Assembly (NCBI GenBank): GCA_001828935.1
Contig: MHZX01000104.1
Coordinates: forward strand, 33,206-87,764
DNA: 54,559 nt
Direction of reading: 5' to 3'
From: Rhodocyclales bacterium RIFCSPLOWO2_02_FULL_63_24
GTDB taxonomy: Bacteria; Pseudomonadota; Gammaproteobacteria; Burkholderiales; Rhodocyclaceae
How positions within the stretch are numbered: position 1 is the stretch's first letter; every line of letters starts with the position of its first letter. The position numbers were made by a program, and so were the translations under genes. Below are positions 17,432 to 25,391 of this stretch, piece after piece. The notes below the pieces were generated by a model. The model had not been told where the DNA came from, did no database searches, and saw nothing but the letters and a program-made list of their open reading frames with translations.

Positions 17432-18622
17432 ATGGCCACCCTGATCCTGCATCCCGGCAAGGAAAAATCCGTCCTGCGCCGCCACCCCTGGCTGTTCTCC
17501 GGCGCCATCGCCCAACTCGACGGTCGGGCGCGGCCGGGCGATACGGTCGATGTCGTCTCCCACGACGGCAGGCCGCTGGCGCGCGCGGCCTGGAGCCCGG
17601 CCTCGCAGATTCGGGCGCGGGTCTGGAGCTTCGATGCCGCCGAGACTATCGATCACGCCTTTTTCAAGCGTCGCATTGCCGCCGCCCTGGCGCGCCGCGC
17701 CGCGTTGCCGGAACTCGTCGGGCAGCAGGGCCTGCGCCTGATCCACGCCGAATCCGACGGCCTGCCCGGCGTCATCGCCGATCGCTATGGCGACACCGTG
17801 GTGGTGCAATTGACCACGGCGGGGGCCGACAAGTGGCGTGCCGCCATCGCCGACTCCTTGCAGAAGGCGACGGCTTGTCAGCGCATCTACGAGCGCTCCG
17901 ATGTCGAGGTGCGCAGCCTCGAAGGCCTGCAAGCCGTCACCGGCTGGCTGCATGGCACGGCCTCGGGCGAGGAACTGGTGATTGCGGAAAACGGCGTGAA
18001 CATGACGGTCGATTTCGTCGGCGGGCACAAGACCGGCTTTTATCTCGACCAGCGCGACAACCGCCGCCGCGCCGCCGAACTCGCGCGCGGGCGCCGCGTA
18101 CTCAATTGTTTTTGCTACACGGCCGGCTTCTCGCTGCAGGCGCTGGCCGGCGGCGCGCGCGAAGTGGTCTCGATCGACAGTTCCGGCCCGGCGCTGGATA
18201 CGGCGCGACGCAACCTCGCGCTCAATCCGCAACTCGATGCCGCGCGCGCGATCTGGCGTGAGGCCGACGTCTTCGCCGAATTGCGCACATTGCGCGCCAG
18301 CGGCGAACGCTACGACCTGATCGTGCTCGATCCGCCCAAGTTCGCCCACACCGCCGCCCACGCCGAGCGCGCCGCGCGCGCCTACAAGGACATCAACCTG
18401 CATGCGCTGCAGTTGCTGGCGCCGGGCGGGATGCTGATGACCTACTCATGCTCGGGCGGCGTCACGGCGGAACTGTTCCAGAAAATCGTCGCCGGGGCTG
18501 CGCTCGACGCCGGACGCACGGCGCGCATCGTGCAGCGCCTGCAGGGCGCCGCCGATCATCCGGTCGACCTGGCCTTTCCCGAAGGCGAATACCTGAAGGG
18601 CCTGCTGCTGCAGGTTGATTGA
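17432..18622 (+). CDS. rlmI: 23S rRNA (cytosine-C5)-methyltransferase RlmI-like
   Basis: A class I SAM-dependent methyltransferase of 396 residues. It has an N-terminal PUA domain (HPGKEKSVLRRHPWLFSGAI), a central RlmI-like domain (LIHAESDGLPGVIADRYGD), and the catalytic domain with KTGFYLDQRDNRR, VLNCFCYTAGFSL, and LDPPKFAHT. In E. coli the enzyme methylates C1962 of 23S rRNA. Length and motifs are normal. The ATG follows the LysR stop by 33 bases on the same strand. Confidence 0.9.
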   Translation: MATLILHPGKEKSVLRRHPWLFSGAIAQLDGRARPGDTVDVVSHDGRPLARAAWSPASQIRARVWSFDAAETIDHAFFKRRIAAALARRAALPELVGQQGLRLIHAESDGLPGVIADRYGDTVVVQLTTAGADKWRAAIADSLQKATACQRIYERSDVEVRSLEGLQAVTGWLHGTASGEELVIAENGVNMTVDFVGGHKTGFYLDQRDNRRRAAELARGRRVLNCFCYTAGFSLQALAGGAREVVSIDSSGPALDTARRNLALNPQLDAARAIWREADVFAELRTLRASGERYDLIVLDPPKFAHTAAHAERAARAYKDINLHALQLLAPGGMLMTYSCSGGVTAELFQKIVAGAALDAGRTARIVQRLQGAADHPVDLAFPEGEYLKGLLLQVD

Positions 18623-18652
18623 TTCCGCGCCCTGTGTTCTGATACGCACCCC

Positions 18653-19003
18653 ATGCGTCGCGTCCTCCATCCTTTCCTTGCCCTGTTGCTCTCGCTGCTG
18701 CTGGTCGGCAGCCAGCAGGCCGCGCTCGCCCACATGCTGGGGCACGCCACGGCAGCCGCGGCGGCGCAGCAAGCAAACAAGGTCGCGCAAGGCGAGGACG
18801 CCGAGCACAGCGCCGCACTTGCGCTGTCGCATGCCTGCACCACCTGTATCGCCTTTGCCGGTGCCGATGCGGCGCCGGCTGCAGCGATCCTTCCTCCGGC
18901 GCTGCCTGCGGGGCGCAGCGCGCTGCCTGCGCTCGCCGTACCGCCAGCGCCGACTCTTGCATTCATTGCGGCGTTTCGCAGCCGCGCCCCACCCCCGCTC
19001 TAA
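18653..19003 (+). CDS. Small exported DUF2946-like protein
   Basis: A protein of 116 residues with a signal peptide (MRRVLHPFLALLLSLLLVG, cleavage near ALA/HML). An Ala- and His-rich middle contains the conserved-looking LSHACTTCIAF Cys pair, and the tail is Pro/Ala-rich. DUF2946-type proteins are found beside metal-uptake and TonB genes, as here. A metal-related role is an inference. It is followed by a terminator, which separates it from the porin transcript and ties it to rlmI instead. Confidence 0.65.
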   Translation: MRRVLHPFLALLLSLLLVGSQQAALAHMLGHATAAAAAQQANKVAQGEDAEHSAALALSHACTTCIAFAGADAAPAAAILPPALPAGRSALPALAVPPAPTLAFIAAFRSRAPPPL

Positions 19004-19020
19004 AGCCATGACCTAGTGCT

Positions 19021-19053
19021 GCGCCGCCGGATTCTTGCCGGGCGGCGCGTTTT
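19021..19053 (+). terminator. Intrinsic terminator after the DUF2946-like gene
   Basis: GCGCCGCC (19021-19028) pairs with GGCGGCGC (19041-19048), followed by GTTTTG. The 8-bp GC stem and short T-run form a typical Rho-independent signal. Confidence 0.65.
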
Positions 19054-19083
19054 GTCATTTGCTTTAGTTTCGGTCGCTGCGCT

Positions 19084-19106
19084 TAACGTCGATAAAGCCG
19101 ACGTTA
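19084..19106. promoter_or_regulatory. Operator-like inverted repeat upstream of porin/metal-uptake operon
   Basis: TAACGTCG (19084-19091) and CGACGTTA (19099-19106) are perfect complements spaced by seven bases, 32 bases before the porin ATG. Position and symmetry suggest a repressor site, possibly metal-responsive; it does not look like the Zur boxes I know. Confidence 0.45.
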
Positions 19107-19137
19107 GCCTTCACTGAAACTCCGTTTTGGAGCAATC

Positions 19138-20559
19138 ATGAATCGCCCATCCGTTTTTGTGCTGGCCGCTTGTGGCGTGCTGGCGAGTTTTTCCGCGTCG
19201 GCCGCCGATGCGGACCTGCAAGCCTTGCGCGAGGAAATCGCGCAGATGAAGAAAGCCTACGAGCAGCGCATCGATGCCCTCGAACAACGCCTGGTGCAGG
19301 CGGAAAACACCAGCGCCAGGGTCGAGGCCAAGGCGACCCGCGTGGCAACCGCCGTCGGCCGCCCGGCGGAGGCCAAGGCCAGCGCCTTCAACCCCGAGGT
19401 GTCACTGATTCTGCAAGGCGCGCTGACCAAAATGCAGCGCGAGCCGGCCAACTGGACCCTGCAGGGCTTCGTCCCCGGCGGCGAGCCAGACGAGGTCGGC
19501 CCGCCGCGGCGCAAGGGGCTCAGCCTGCGCGAAAGCGAGCTGGTGCTGTCGGCCAACGTCGATCCGAATTTCCGCGGCTACCTGAACCTCGCCTTGTCGG
19601 CGGAAAACACCATCGCCGTGGAAGAGGCCTACTTCAACACCCTGGGACTCGGCAGCGGCCTCACGCTCAAGGGCGGACGCTTCCTCTCCGGCATCGGCTA
19701 CCAGAACGAGCAGCATCCGCACAGTTGGGATTTCGCCGACGCGCCGCTGGCTTACAGCGCCTTCTTCGGCAACAAACTGACCGCGGAAGGCCTCCAGCTG
19801 AAGTGGCTGGCGCCGACCGAAACCTGGCTCGAACTGGGCCTGGAAGCGGGCCGCGACAGCGCCTTCCCGGGCAGCGACCGCAACAAGAACGGTTCCGCGC
19901 TGGGGGCGGTATTCGCCCGCACCGGCGCCGACCTCGGCATTTCCAGCAGCTGGCGCGCCGGCCTGTCGGCGGTCGGCACCCGGCCCAGCAACCGCGGCTT
20001 CGCCCAGACCGATACCACGGGCAATGCCAACACCGTGGCCTTCTCCGGCAACAGCCGTACCGTCGGCGCCGACTTCGTCTGGAAATGGGCGCCCAACGGC
20101 AATCCCGGCGAGCGCAATTTCAAATTCCAGGCGGAAGCCTTCCGCCGCGTCGAGCAGGGCGATCTGTCCTGCGCCGATGCCGCCGATCCGGCGGCCGGCG
20201 GCCGCTGCTTTCCGCGTCTGTCCGGGACCTACAGCGCGACCCAGAACGGCCTCTACGCGCAGGCGGTGTATCAGTTCATGCCGCGCTGGCGCGTCGGCTA
20301 TCGCTACGACCGGCTGGATTCCGGCAATACCGCGATCGGCCTGATCGCCAGTGGCGCGCTGACCGCCGCCGACCTGCCGCAGTTTGCCGCCTGGAAGCCG
20401 CGCCGCGATACCGTGATGATCGACTACGCCTCGTCCGAGTTCGCCCGCCTGCGCTTCCAGTTTGCGCGCGATGCGTCGCGTGGGCCGGGACTCGCCGACA
20501 ACCAGTTCTGGTTGCAATACGTCATGAGCATAGGCGCCCACGGCGCCCACAAATTCTGA
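19138..20559 (+). CDS. Outer-membrane porin-like beta-barrel protein with N-terminal coiled coil
   Basis: A protein of 473 residues with a signal peptide (cleavage ASA/ADA, about 23). A short coiled coil follows (LQALREEIAQMKKAYEQRIDALEQRL), as in several porins. The rest is rich in alternating strands (GYLNLALSAENTIAVEEAYFNTL, GYRYDRLDSGNT) and ends YVMSIGAHGAHKF with C-terminal Phe, the usual outer-membrane insertion signal. Being first in an operon with a metal-binding protein and permease suggests a passage for metal or chelate across the outer membrane. GGAG precedes the ATG. Confidence 0.8.
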   Translation: MNRPSVFVLAACGVLASFSASAADADLQALREEIAQMKKAYEQRIDALEQRLVQAENTSARVEAKATRVATAVGRPAEAKASAFNPEVSLILQGALTKMQREPANWTLQGFVPGGEPDEVGPPRRKGLSLRESELVLSANVDPNFRGYLNLALSAENTIAVEEAYFNTLGLGSGLTLKGGRFLSGIGYQNEQHPHSWDFADAPLAYSAFFGNKLTAEGLQLKWLAPTETWLELGLEAGRDSAFPGSDRNKNGSALGAVFARTGADLGISSSWRAGLSAVGTRPSNRGFAQTDTTGNANTVAFSGNSRTVGADFVWKWAPNGNPGERNFKFQAEAFRRVEQGDLSCADAADPAAGGRCFPRLSGTYSATQNGLYAQAVYQFMPRWRVGYRYDRLDSGNTAIGLIASGALTAADLPQFAAWKPRRDTVMIDYASSEFARLRFQFARDASRGPGLADNQFWLQYVMSIGAHGAHKF

Positions 20560-20569
20560 GGAGATGGCG

Positions 20570-21460
20570 ATGCGAAATTTCATGATGGTGCTGGCCGCGC
20601 TGCTGGCGCTGCCGGCGCAGGCGGCGCTCAACGTGCTGACCACGGTGCCGGAATGGGCGGCGCTGGCGCAGGAGATCGGCGGCGAGCGGATCAAGGCGGT
20701 ATCGGTGACGACCGCGCTGCAGGACCCGCACCGGATCGAGGCGCGGCCCTCGTTGATCGCCCGCGCCCGCAACGCCGACCTGATCATCGCCACCGGCGCC
20801 GAACTGGAAGTAGGCTGGTTGCCGGTGGTGCAGCGCGAATCGGGCAACGCTCGGATCCAGTCCGGCCAGCCGGGTTATTTCGAGGCGGCGGCGCATGCGA
20901 CGATGCTGGAGGTGCCGGTCCGGCTGGACCGCGCCGACGGCGACGTGCATGCCGGCGGCAATCCGCACATCAATACCGATCCGCGCGTCTATCTCAAGGT
21001 GGGCGAGGCGCTGGCGACGCGCCTGGCGCAGCTTGACCCCGTCAATGCCGCCGCCTATCGCGCTGGCTATGCGGCCTTTGCCGCGCGCTGGCGGGCCAAT
21101 CTGGCGCGCTGGGAGAAGCAGGCCGCCGCCTTGCGCGGGCAGCCGATCGTGGTCCAGCACAAATCCTTTTCCTACCTGCTCGACTGGCTGGGGCTCAAGG
21201 AAGTGGCGACGCTGGAACCCAAGCCGGGGGTCGAGGCTTCGGCCGCGCATTTGTCGCGGGTGCTGGAACAGGTGCGCGGGCAGAAACCGCGCTGGGTGAT
21301 TCGCGCCGTCTGGGAAAGCGGCCGCGCGACCGACTGGTTTGCCGCCAACAGCGGCACCCCGGCGCTGGTGCTGGCGTTCACGGTCGGCGGCAACGACGCG
21401 GCGAAGGATCTCGCCGGCGTCTTCGACGACACGCTGGCGCGACTGTTGGCACGGCCATGA
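20570..21460 (+). CDS. Metal ABC transporter substrate-binding protein (ZnuA/TroA-like)
   Basis: A cluster A-I periplasmic binding protein of 296 residues with a signal peptide. Probable metal ligands are His54 (LQDPHRIEARPS), His133 (GNPHINTDP), His197 (VVQHKSFSY) and an acidic residue near GGNDAAKD. Three His plus one carboxylate suits zinc or manganese. The His-rich loop of classical ZnuA is absent. An ATG at 20564 is also in frame, but GAGGAG lies directly against it and has correct spacing for 20570. The gene is 10 bases after the porin and overlaps the permease gene by ATGA. Confidence 0.85.
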   Translation: MRNFMMVLAALLALPAQAALNVLTTVPEWAALAQEIGGERIKAVSVTTALQDPHRIEARPSLIARARNADLIIATGAELEVGWLPVVQRESGNARIQSGQPGYFEAAAHATMLEVPVRLDRADGDVHAGGNPHINTDPRVYLKVGEALATRLAQLDPVNAAAYRAGYAAFAARWRANLARWEKQAAALRGQPIVVQHKSFSYLLDWLGLKEVATLEPKPGVEASAAHLSRVLEQVRGQKPRWVIRAVWESGRATDWFAANSGTPALVLAFTVGGNDAAKDLAGVFDDTLARLLARP

Positions 21461-22269
21461 ACAGCCTGGAGTGGACCCTGCTCGCGGCTCCCTTCGTCGC
21501 CGGCCTGCTGGTGCTGACGACGCATGTCGTGCTGGGCATCGACGTATTGCGCCGGGGCATCATTTTCATCGACCTGGCGATCGCGCAGGTGGCGGCGCTG
21601 GGTGCCATCGCCGCCAGCCTGCTCGATCTCGATGTCCTGCTGCACGGCATCGTTCCTCATGACGTCGGGGTACAAGCGGGCGCCCAGCTTGCCGCCGGAC
21701 TTGCGGCGGGCGCCGGAGCGCTGTTGCTGACCTGGTGCGAGCGGCGCTGGCCGGATATCCAGGAAGCGCTGATCGGGCTGGTGTTCGTGTTCGCCGCCGC
21801 CGCCGGCATCCTGTTGCTGGCGCGTCATCCGCACGGCGGCGAGCATCTGCGCGACCTGCTGGCGGGCCAGTTGTTGTGGGTGAGTTGGCAGCAACTGTGG
21901 CCGGTGGCCCTGCTCTATGCCGGCGTACTGGCCCTGTGGCTGGGACCGGCGCAGCGCTGGCCGCGGCTCGGTTTCTACCTGCTGTTCGCCGTCACGGTGA
22001 CGGCGTCGGTGCAACTGGTCGGCGTGCTGCTGGTGTTTACCAGTCTGATCGCGCCGGCGGTGGCCACCCGTGCGCTGCCTGGCCGCCGCCGCGTCCTGCT
22101 GGCCTATCTGGTCGGCGCCGCGGGCTATGCCGCGGGCCTCGGCCTTTCGTTATATGCCGACCTGCCCGCAGGAGCCACGGTGGTCTGCTGCCTGTGCCTG
22201 CTGGCGCTTGTCGGGCTCGCCGTCTTCAGGCCTGTAGACGGCGAGTTATACTGTTCGATCCCCAACTAA
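21457..22269 (+). CDS. Metal ABC transporter permease (ZnuB-like, ABC-3 family)
   Basis: An inner-membrane permease of 270 residues with about eight helices. GIDVLRRGIIFIDLAIAQVAALGA is the ABC-3 family signature that contacts the ATPase, and SVQLVGVLLVFTSLIAPAVA is the second conserved stretch. It would move the metal delivered by the preceding binding protein. No ATPase gene follows; the next gene encodes a STAS-domain protein, so the ATP-binding subunit must come from elsewhere. Confidence 0.85.
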   Translation: MNSLEWTLLAAPFVAGLLVLTTHVVLGIDVLRRGIIFIDLAIAQVAALGAIAASLLDLDVLLHGIVPHDVGVQAGAQLAAGLAAGAGALLLTWCERRWPDIQEALIGLVFVFAAAAGILLLARHPHGGEHLRDLLAGQLLWVSWQQLWPVALLYAGVLALWLGPAQRWPRLGFYLLFAVTVTASVQLVGVLLVFTSLIAPAVATRALPGRRRVLLAYLVGAAGYAAGLGLSLYADLPAGATVVCCLCLLALVGLAVFRPVDGELYCSIPN

Positions 22270-22287
22270 AAATGCGGCTCCAGATCA

Positions 22288-23388
22288 GTGGCAGAAGACA
22301 ACGACGACTTGATGTCGCTCGATTTCACGGCTCCCGGCGCGTTCGATACGCCGCCCGAGGAGCCTGTCGCGCCCGAAATTCCGCCGCCGCCGCGCCCGCC
22401 GCTGCCGCCGGCACTGGAGCAGGCCGCCACCCTGTATGCCGCGGGCCAGGATCTGGAGGCGATGCGACGGCTGGAGGTCGCGCTGAAGAGCGGCGAAGAC
22501 CTCGACGACGCGGCGGAGCGCGTCTGGGATTGCCTGTTTGAACTGCTGCAGGTGCTCGGCCGTCGCCCGGCTTTCGAGTCGCTGGCCCTGAGCTTTGCGC
22601 GGCGCTTCGAGAAATCGCCGCCGACCTGGAGCGGGGCGCTCGAAGGTTCTCACACGGCCAGCGAGAGCAGCGGCGGACGCGCCCATGTGTCGCTCTCGGG
22701 GGTGCTGAATGCGGGCATCGGCGAAGTCCTCAAGCAGACCATGAAGCTGGCGGCCACCAGCACCCTGGTGCGCATGGATCTGGCCAAGCTGGTCGATGCC
22801 GACAACGACGGTGCAACGCTGCTGATGCGCGCCATCGCGGCCTTGAAGAGAGCCAAGAAGGAATTCGTGTTCGGCAGTCCCGAGCACCTGGCGCAGATCC
22901 TCGCGGCGAAACTGGTGCCCGGCGAGCGCAGCCACGAAGCGATGTGGCTGCTGCTGCTGGAACTGTATCAACAGGCCTACCGCCAGGACGCCTTCGACGA
23001 GGCGGCGGTGAACTACGCGGTGACTTTCGAGGTTTCGCCACCGTCCTGGGAAGCCTTGCCAGTGTCGGCGGCCGCCGCGTCGCCGCAGCAAGCCGCGGCC
23101 GAGTCCGGAACCGAGGGCTTCGCCCTGCGCGGCCAGATGCTGGGCGCCACCGCCGCCGACTTCGCACCGCTGGAAACGGCGCTGAACGGGCGCGAGGAAT
23201 TCGAGATCGACGCGCGCAAGCTGGCGCGCATCGATGCCGCCAGTGCCGGGGCCTTGTTCGAAGTGCTGGCGCGCCTGCATGCCGCCGGCAAGAAACTGAG
23301 CATTGTCGGCTTGAATACGCTGGTGACGGTGTATCTGGAGACGCTCGGTTTCACGGCTGTCGCGCAGTTGCGCGCGCGCCCGATCTGA
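22288..23388 (+). CDS. Double STAS-domain cytosolic protein
   Basis: A protein of 366 residues with a Pro-rich acidic N-terminus (PPEEPVAPEIPPPPRPPLPP) and a helical TPR-like region. It has a first STAS-like fold (HVSLSGVLNAGIGEVLKQ to about residue 210), a helical linker (ERSHEAMWLLLLELYQQAY), and a second STAS fold (FEIDARKLARIDAASAGALFEVLARLHAAGKKLSIVGL). STAS domains serve as anti-anti-sigma factors or phospholipid-linked scaffolds; no kinase or sigma factor is nearby. The start is GTG at 22288. It is 18 bases before hslV and probably co-transcribed with it. Confidence 0.75.
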   Translation: MAEDNDDLMSLDFTAPGAFDTPPEEPVAPEIPPPPRPPLPPALEQAATLYAAGQDLEAMRRLEVALKSGEDLDDAAERVWDCLFELLQVLGRRPAFESLALSFARRFEKSPPTWSGALEGSHTASESSGGRAHVSLSGVLNAGIGEVLKQTMKLAATSTLVRMDLAKLVDADNDGATLLMRAIAALKRAKKEFVFGSPEHLAQILAAKLVPGERSHEAMWLLLLELYQQAYRQDAFDEAAVNYAVTFEVSPPSWEALPVSAAAASPQQAAAESGTEGFALRGQMLGATAADFAPLETALNGREEFEIDARKLARIDAASAGALFEVLARLHAAGKKLSIVGLNTLVTVYLETLGFTAVAQLRARPI

Positions 23389-23406
23389 TTTTATTCAAGG
23401 ATATCC

Positions 23407-23943
23407 ATGGAGCAATATCACGGTACCACCATCCTTTCCGTGCGCCGCGGCAACAGCGTTGCGCTCGGTGGCGACGGCCAGGTGACGCTGGGCAACATCG
23501 TGGTCAAGGCCACCGCGCGCAAGGTGCGGCGGCTCTACAACGAGCAGATCCTGGCCGGCTTTGCCGGCGGCACGGCGGATGCCTTCACGCTGTTCGAGCG
23601 CTTCGAGGCCAAGCTGGAACAGTACCAGGGCAACCTGATGCGCGCCGCCGTCGAACTGGCCAAGGACTGGCGCAGCGACCGCGCGCTGCGTCGGCTCGAA
23701 GCCATGCTTTCGGTGGCCGACCGCGAGCATTCGCTGGTCATCACCGGCAACGGCGACGTGCTGGAGCCGGAATACGGCCTGGTCGCCATCGGCAGCGGCG
23801 GCGCCTACGCGCAGTCCGCTGCGCGCGCGTTGCTGGAAAACACCACGCTGACGCCAGCCGAAATCGTCAAGAAGTCGCTGGAAATCGCCGGCGACCTGTG
23901 CATTTACACCAACCAGAACCACATTGTCGAAATTCTGGATTAG
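23407..23943 (+). CDS. hslV: ATP-dependent protease subunit HslV
   Basis: The peptidase subunit of the HslUV protease, 178 residues. The mature protein should begin at Thr7 ([11 protein letters not shown]), the N-terminal nucleophile, after removal of six residues. [46 protein letters not shown] and the C-terminal NQNHIVEIL are all standard. AAGGA lies upstream of the ATG. HslU follows after 10 bases. Confidence 0.95.
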   Translation: MEQYHGTTILSVRRGNSVALGGDGQVTLGNIVVKATARKVRRLYNEQILAGFAGGTADAFTLFERFEAKLEQYQGNLMRAAVELAKDWRSDRALRRLEAMLSVADREHSLVITGNGDVLEPEYGLVAIGSGGAYAQSAARALLENTTLTPAEIVKKSLEIAGDLCIYTNQNHIVEILD

Positions 23944-23953
23944 GGCCTATCGA

Positions 23954-25312
23954 ATGTCATCCATGACTCCCGCAGAGATCGTTTCCGAACTCGACAAGCA
24001 TATTGTCGGCCAGTCGCGCGCCAAGCGCGCCGTGGCCATCGCCCTGCGCAACCGCTGGCGCCGCATGCAGGTCGCAGAGCCCTTGCGCACCGAGATCACG
24101 CCGAAGAACATCCTGATGATCGGCCCTACCGGCGTCGGCAAGACCGAGATTGCGCGGCGCCTGGCGCGGCTGGCCAACGCGCCCTTCATCAAGATCGAGG
24201 CGACCAAGTTCACCGAGGTCGGCTACGTCGGCCGCGACGTCGATACCATCATCCGCGACCTGGCCGAGACCGCGCTCAAGAATGCCCGCGAAGACGCCAT
24301 GCGCATCGTCCGCGACCGCGCCATGGACGCTGCCGAGGATCGCGTGCTGGATGTGTTGCTGCCGCCGGCAAGAGGAGTTCCCACAGGGACGCAGAGCGCT
24401 GGCGCCGGTGAGACGGCGGAGGACGGGTTTGGGTCCGGGGGGACGCGGCAGAAGTTTCGCAAGCGGCTGCGCGAGGGCGACCTCGACGACAAGGAAATCG
24501 AAATCGAAGTCGCTGCCCCCCAGGCCAGCATGGAAATCTTCGCCCCGCCCGGCATGGAAGACCTGACCCAGCAGATCCAGGGCATGTTCCAGAACATCGG
24601 CGGCGGCAAAAAGCGCGTGCGCAAAATGAAGATCCACGACGCCATGAAAACACTGGCCGACGAAGAGGCGGCGCGCCTGATCAACGACGAGGAAGTGAAG
24701 ACCGACGCACTGAAGAATGTCGAGCAGAACGGCATCGTGTTTCTCGACGAGATAGACAAGATCGCGTCGCGGTCGCAAACGGGCGGCGCCGAAGTCTCGC
24801 GCCAAGGCGTGCAGCGCGACCTCCTGCCGCTGGTCGAGGGCACCACGGTCAGCACCAAGTACGGCATGATCAAGACCGACCACATCCTGTTCATCGCCAG
24901 CGGCGCCTTCCACCTGGCCAAACCTTCCGACCTGATCCCGGAACTGCAGGGCCGCTTCCCGATCCGCGTCGAACTCGATTCGCTGTCGGTGGACGATTTC
25001 GAGCGCATCCTGACCCAGACCGATGCCTGCCTGACGCGCCAGTACCAGGCCTTGTTGACCACCGAGGACGTGACCCTGGAGTTCGCCGCGGACGGCATTA
25101 CGCGGCTGGCCGAGATTGCCTTCCAGGTCAACGAGAAGACCGAAAACATCGGCGCCCGCCGGCTCTATACCGTGATGGAAAAGCTGTTGGAGGAAATCTC
25201 CTTCGACGCCGGCGGGCGTGGCGGCGAGAAGCTCGTCATCGATGGCGCCTATGTTGACGCCAAGCTCGGCGAACTGGCAAAGAACGAAGACCTCTCGCGC
25301 TACGTGCTGTAA
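23954..25312 (+). CDS. hslU: ATP-dependent protease ATPase subunit HslU
   Basis: The AAA+ unfoldase partner of HslV, 452 residues. Walker A is GPTGVGKT at 57-64, the pore loop is GYVGRD at 90-95, Walker B is IVFLDEID, the sensor region is [11 protein letters not shown], and the C-terminus LSRYVL matches the HslV-docking tail. The intermediate domain has a low-complexity insert at about 141-163 ([19 protein letters not shown]) just before the conserved [11 protein letters not shown]; related DNA occurs in glmU. The ATG at 23954 is used; another ATG nine bases later is possible. Confidence 0.95.
   Translation: MSSMTPAEIVSELDKHIVGQSRAKRAVAIALRNRWRRMQVAEPLRTEITPKNILMIGPTGVGKTEIARRLARLANAPFIKIEATKFTEVGYVGRDVDTIIRDLAETALKNAREDAMRIVRDRAMDAAEDRVLDVLLPPARGVPTGTQSAGAGETAEDGFGSGGTRQKFRKRLREGDLDDKEIEIEVAAPQASMEIFAPPGMEDLTQQIQGMFQNIGGGKKRVRKMKIHDAMKTLADEEAARLINDEEVKTDALKNVEQNGIVFLDEIDKIASRSQTGGAEVSRQGVQRDLLPLVEGTTVSTKYGMIKTDHILFIASGAFHLAKPSDLIPELQGRFPIRVELDSLSVDDFERILTQTDACLTRQYQALLTTEDVTLEFAADGITRLAEIAFQVNEKTENIGARRLYTVMEKLLEEISFDAGGRGGEKLVIDGAYVDAKLGELAKNEDLSRYVL
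24368..24408 (+). repeat. Short in-frame repeat-like insertion inside hslU
   Basis: Encodes [13 protein letters not shown] in a variable loop of HslU. It shares an identical 11-mer, ACGCAGAGCGC, and looser flanking similarity with an in-frame insertion in glmU (53300-53339). Confidence 0.35.
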
Positions 25313-25391
25313 GCTACCCGAAATGCATTCTGACAATAGGTCCGCGGTCTTGCGGGCATTGGCGGAGTGATCTGACCGGTGGCCGCGAAAC

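Noticed and set aside
19138..20559. TonB-dependent receptor assignment for the porin-like gene
   Set aside because: No TonB box or plug domain is visible, and 473 residues is too short; a porin with N-terminal coiled coil fits better.
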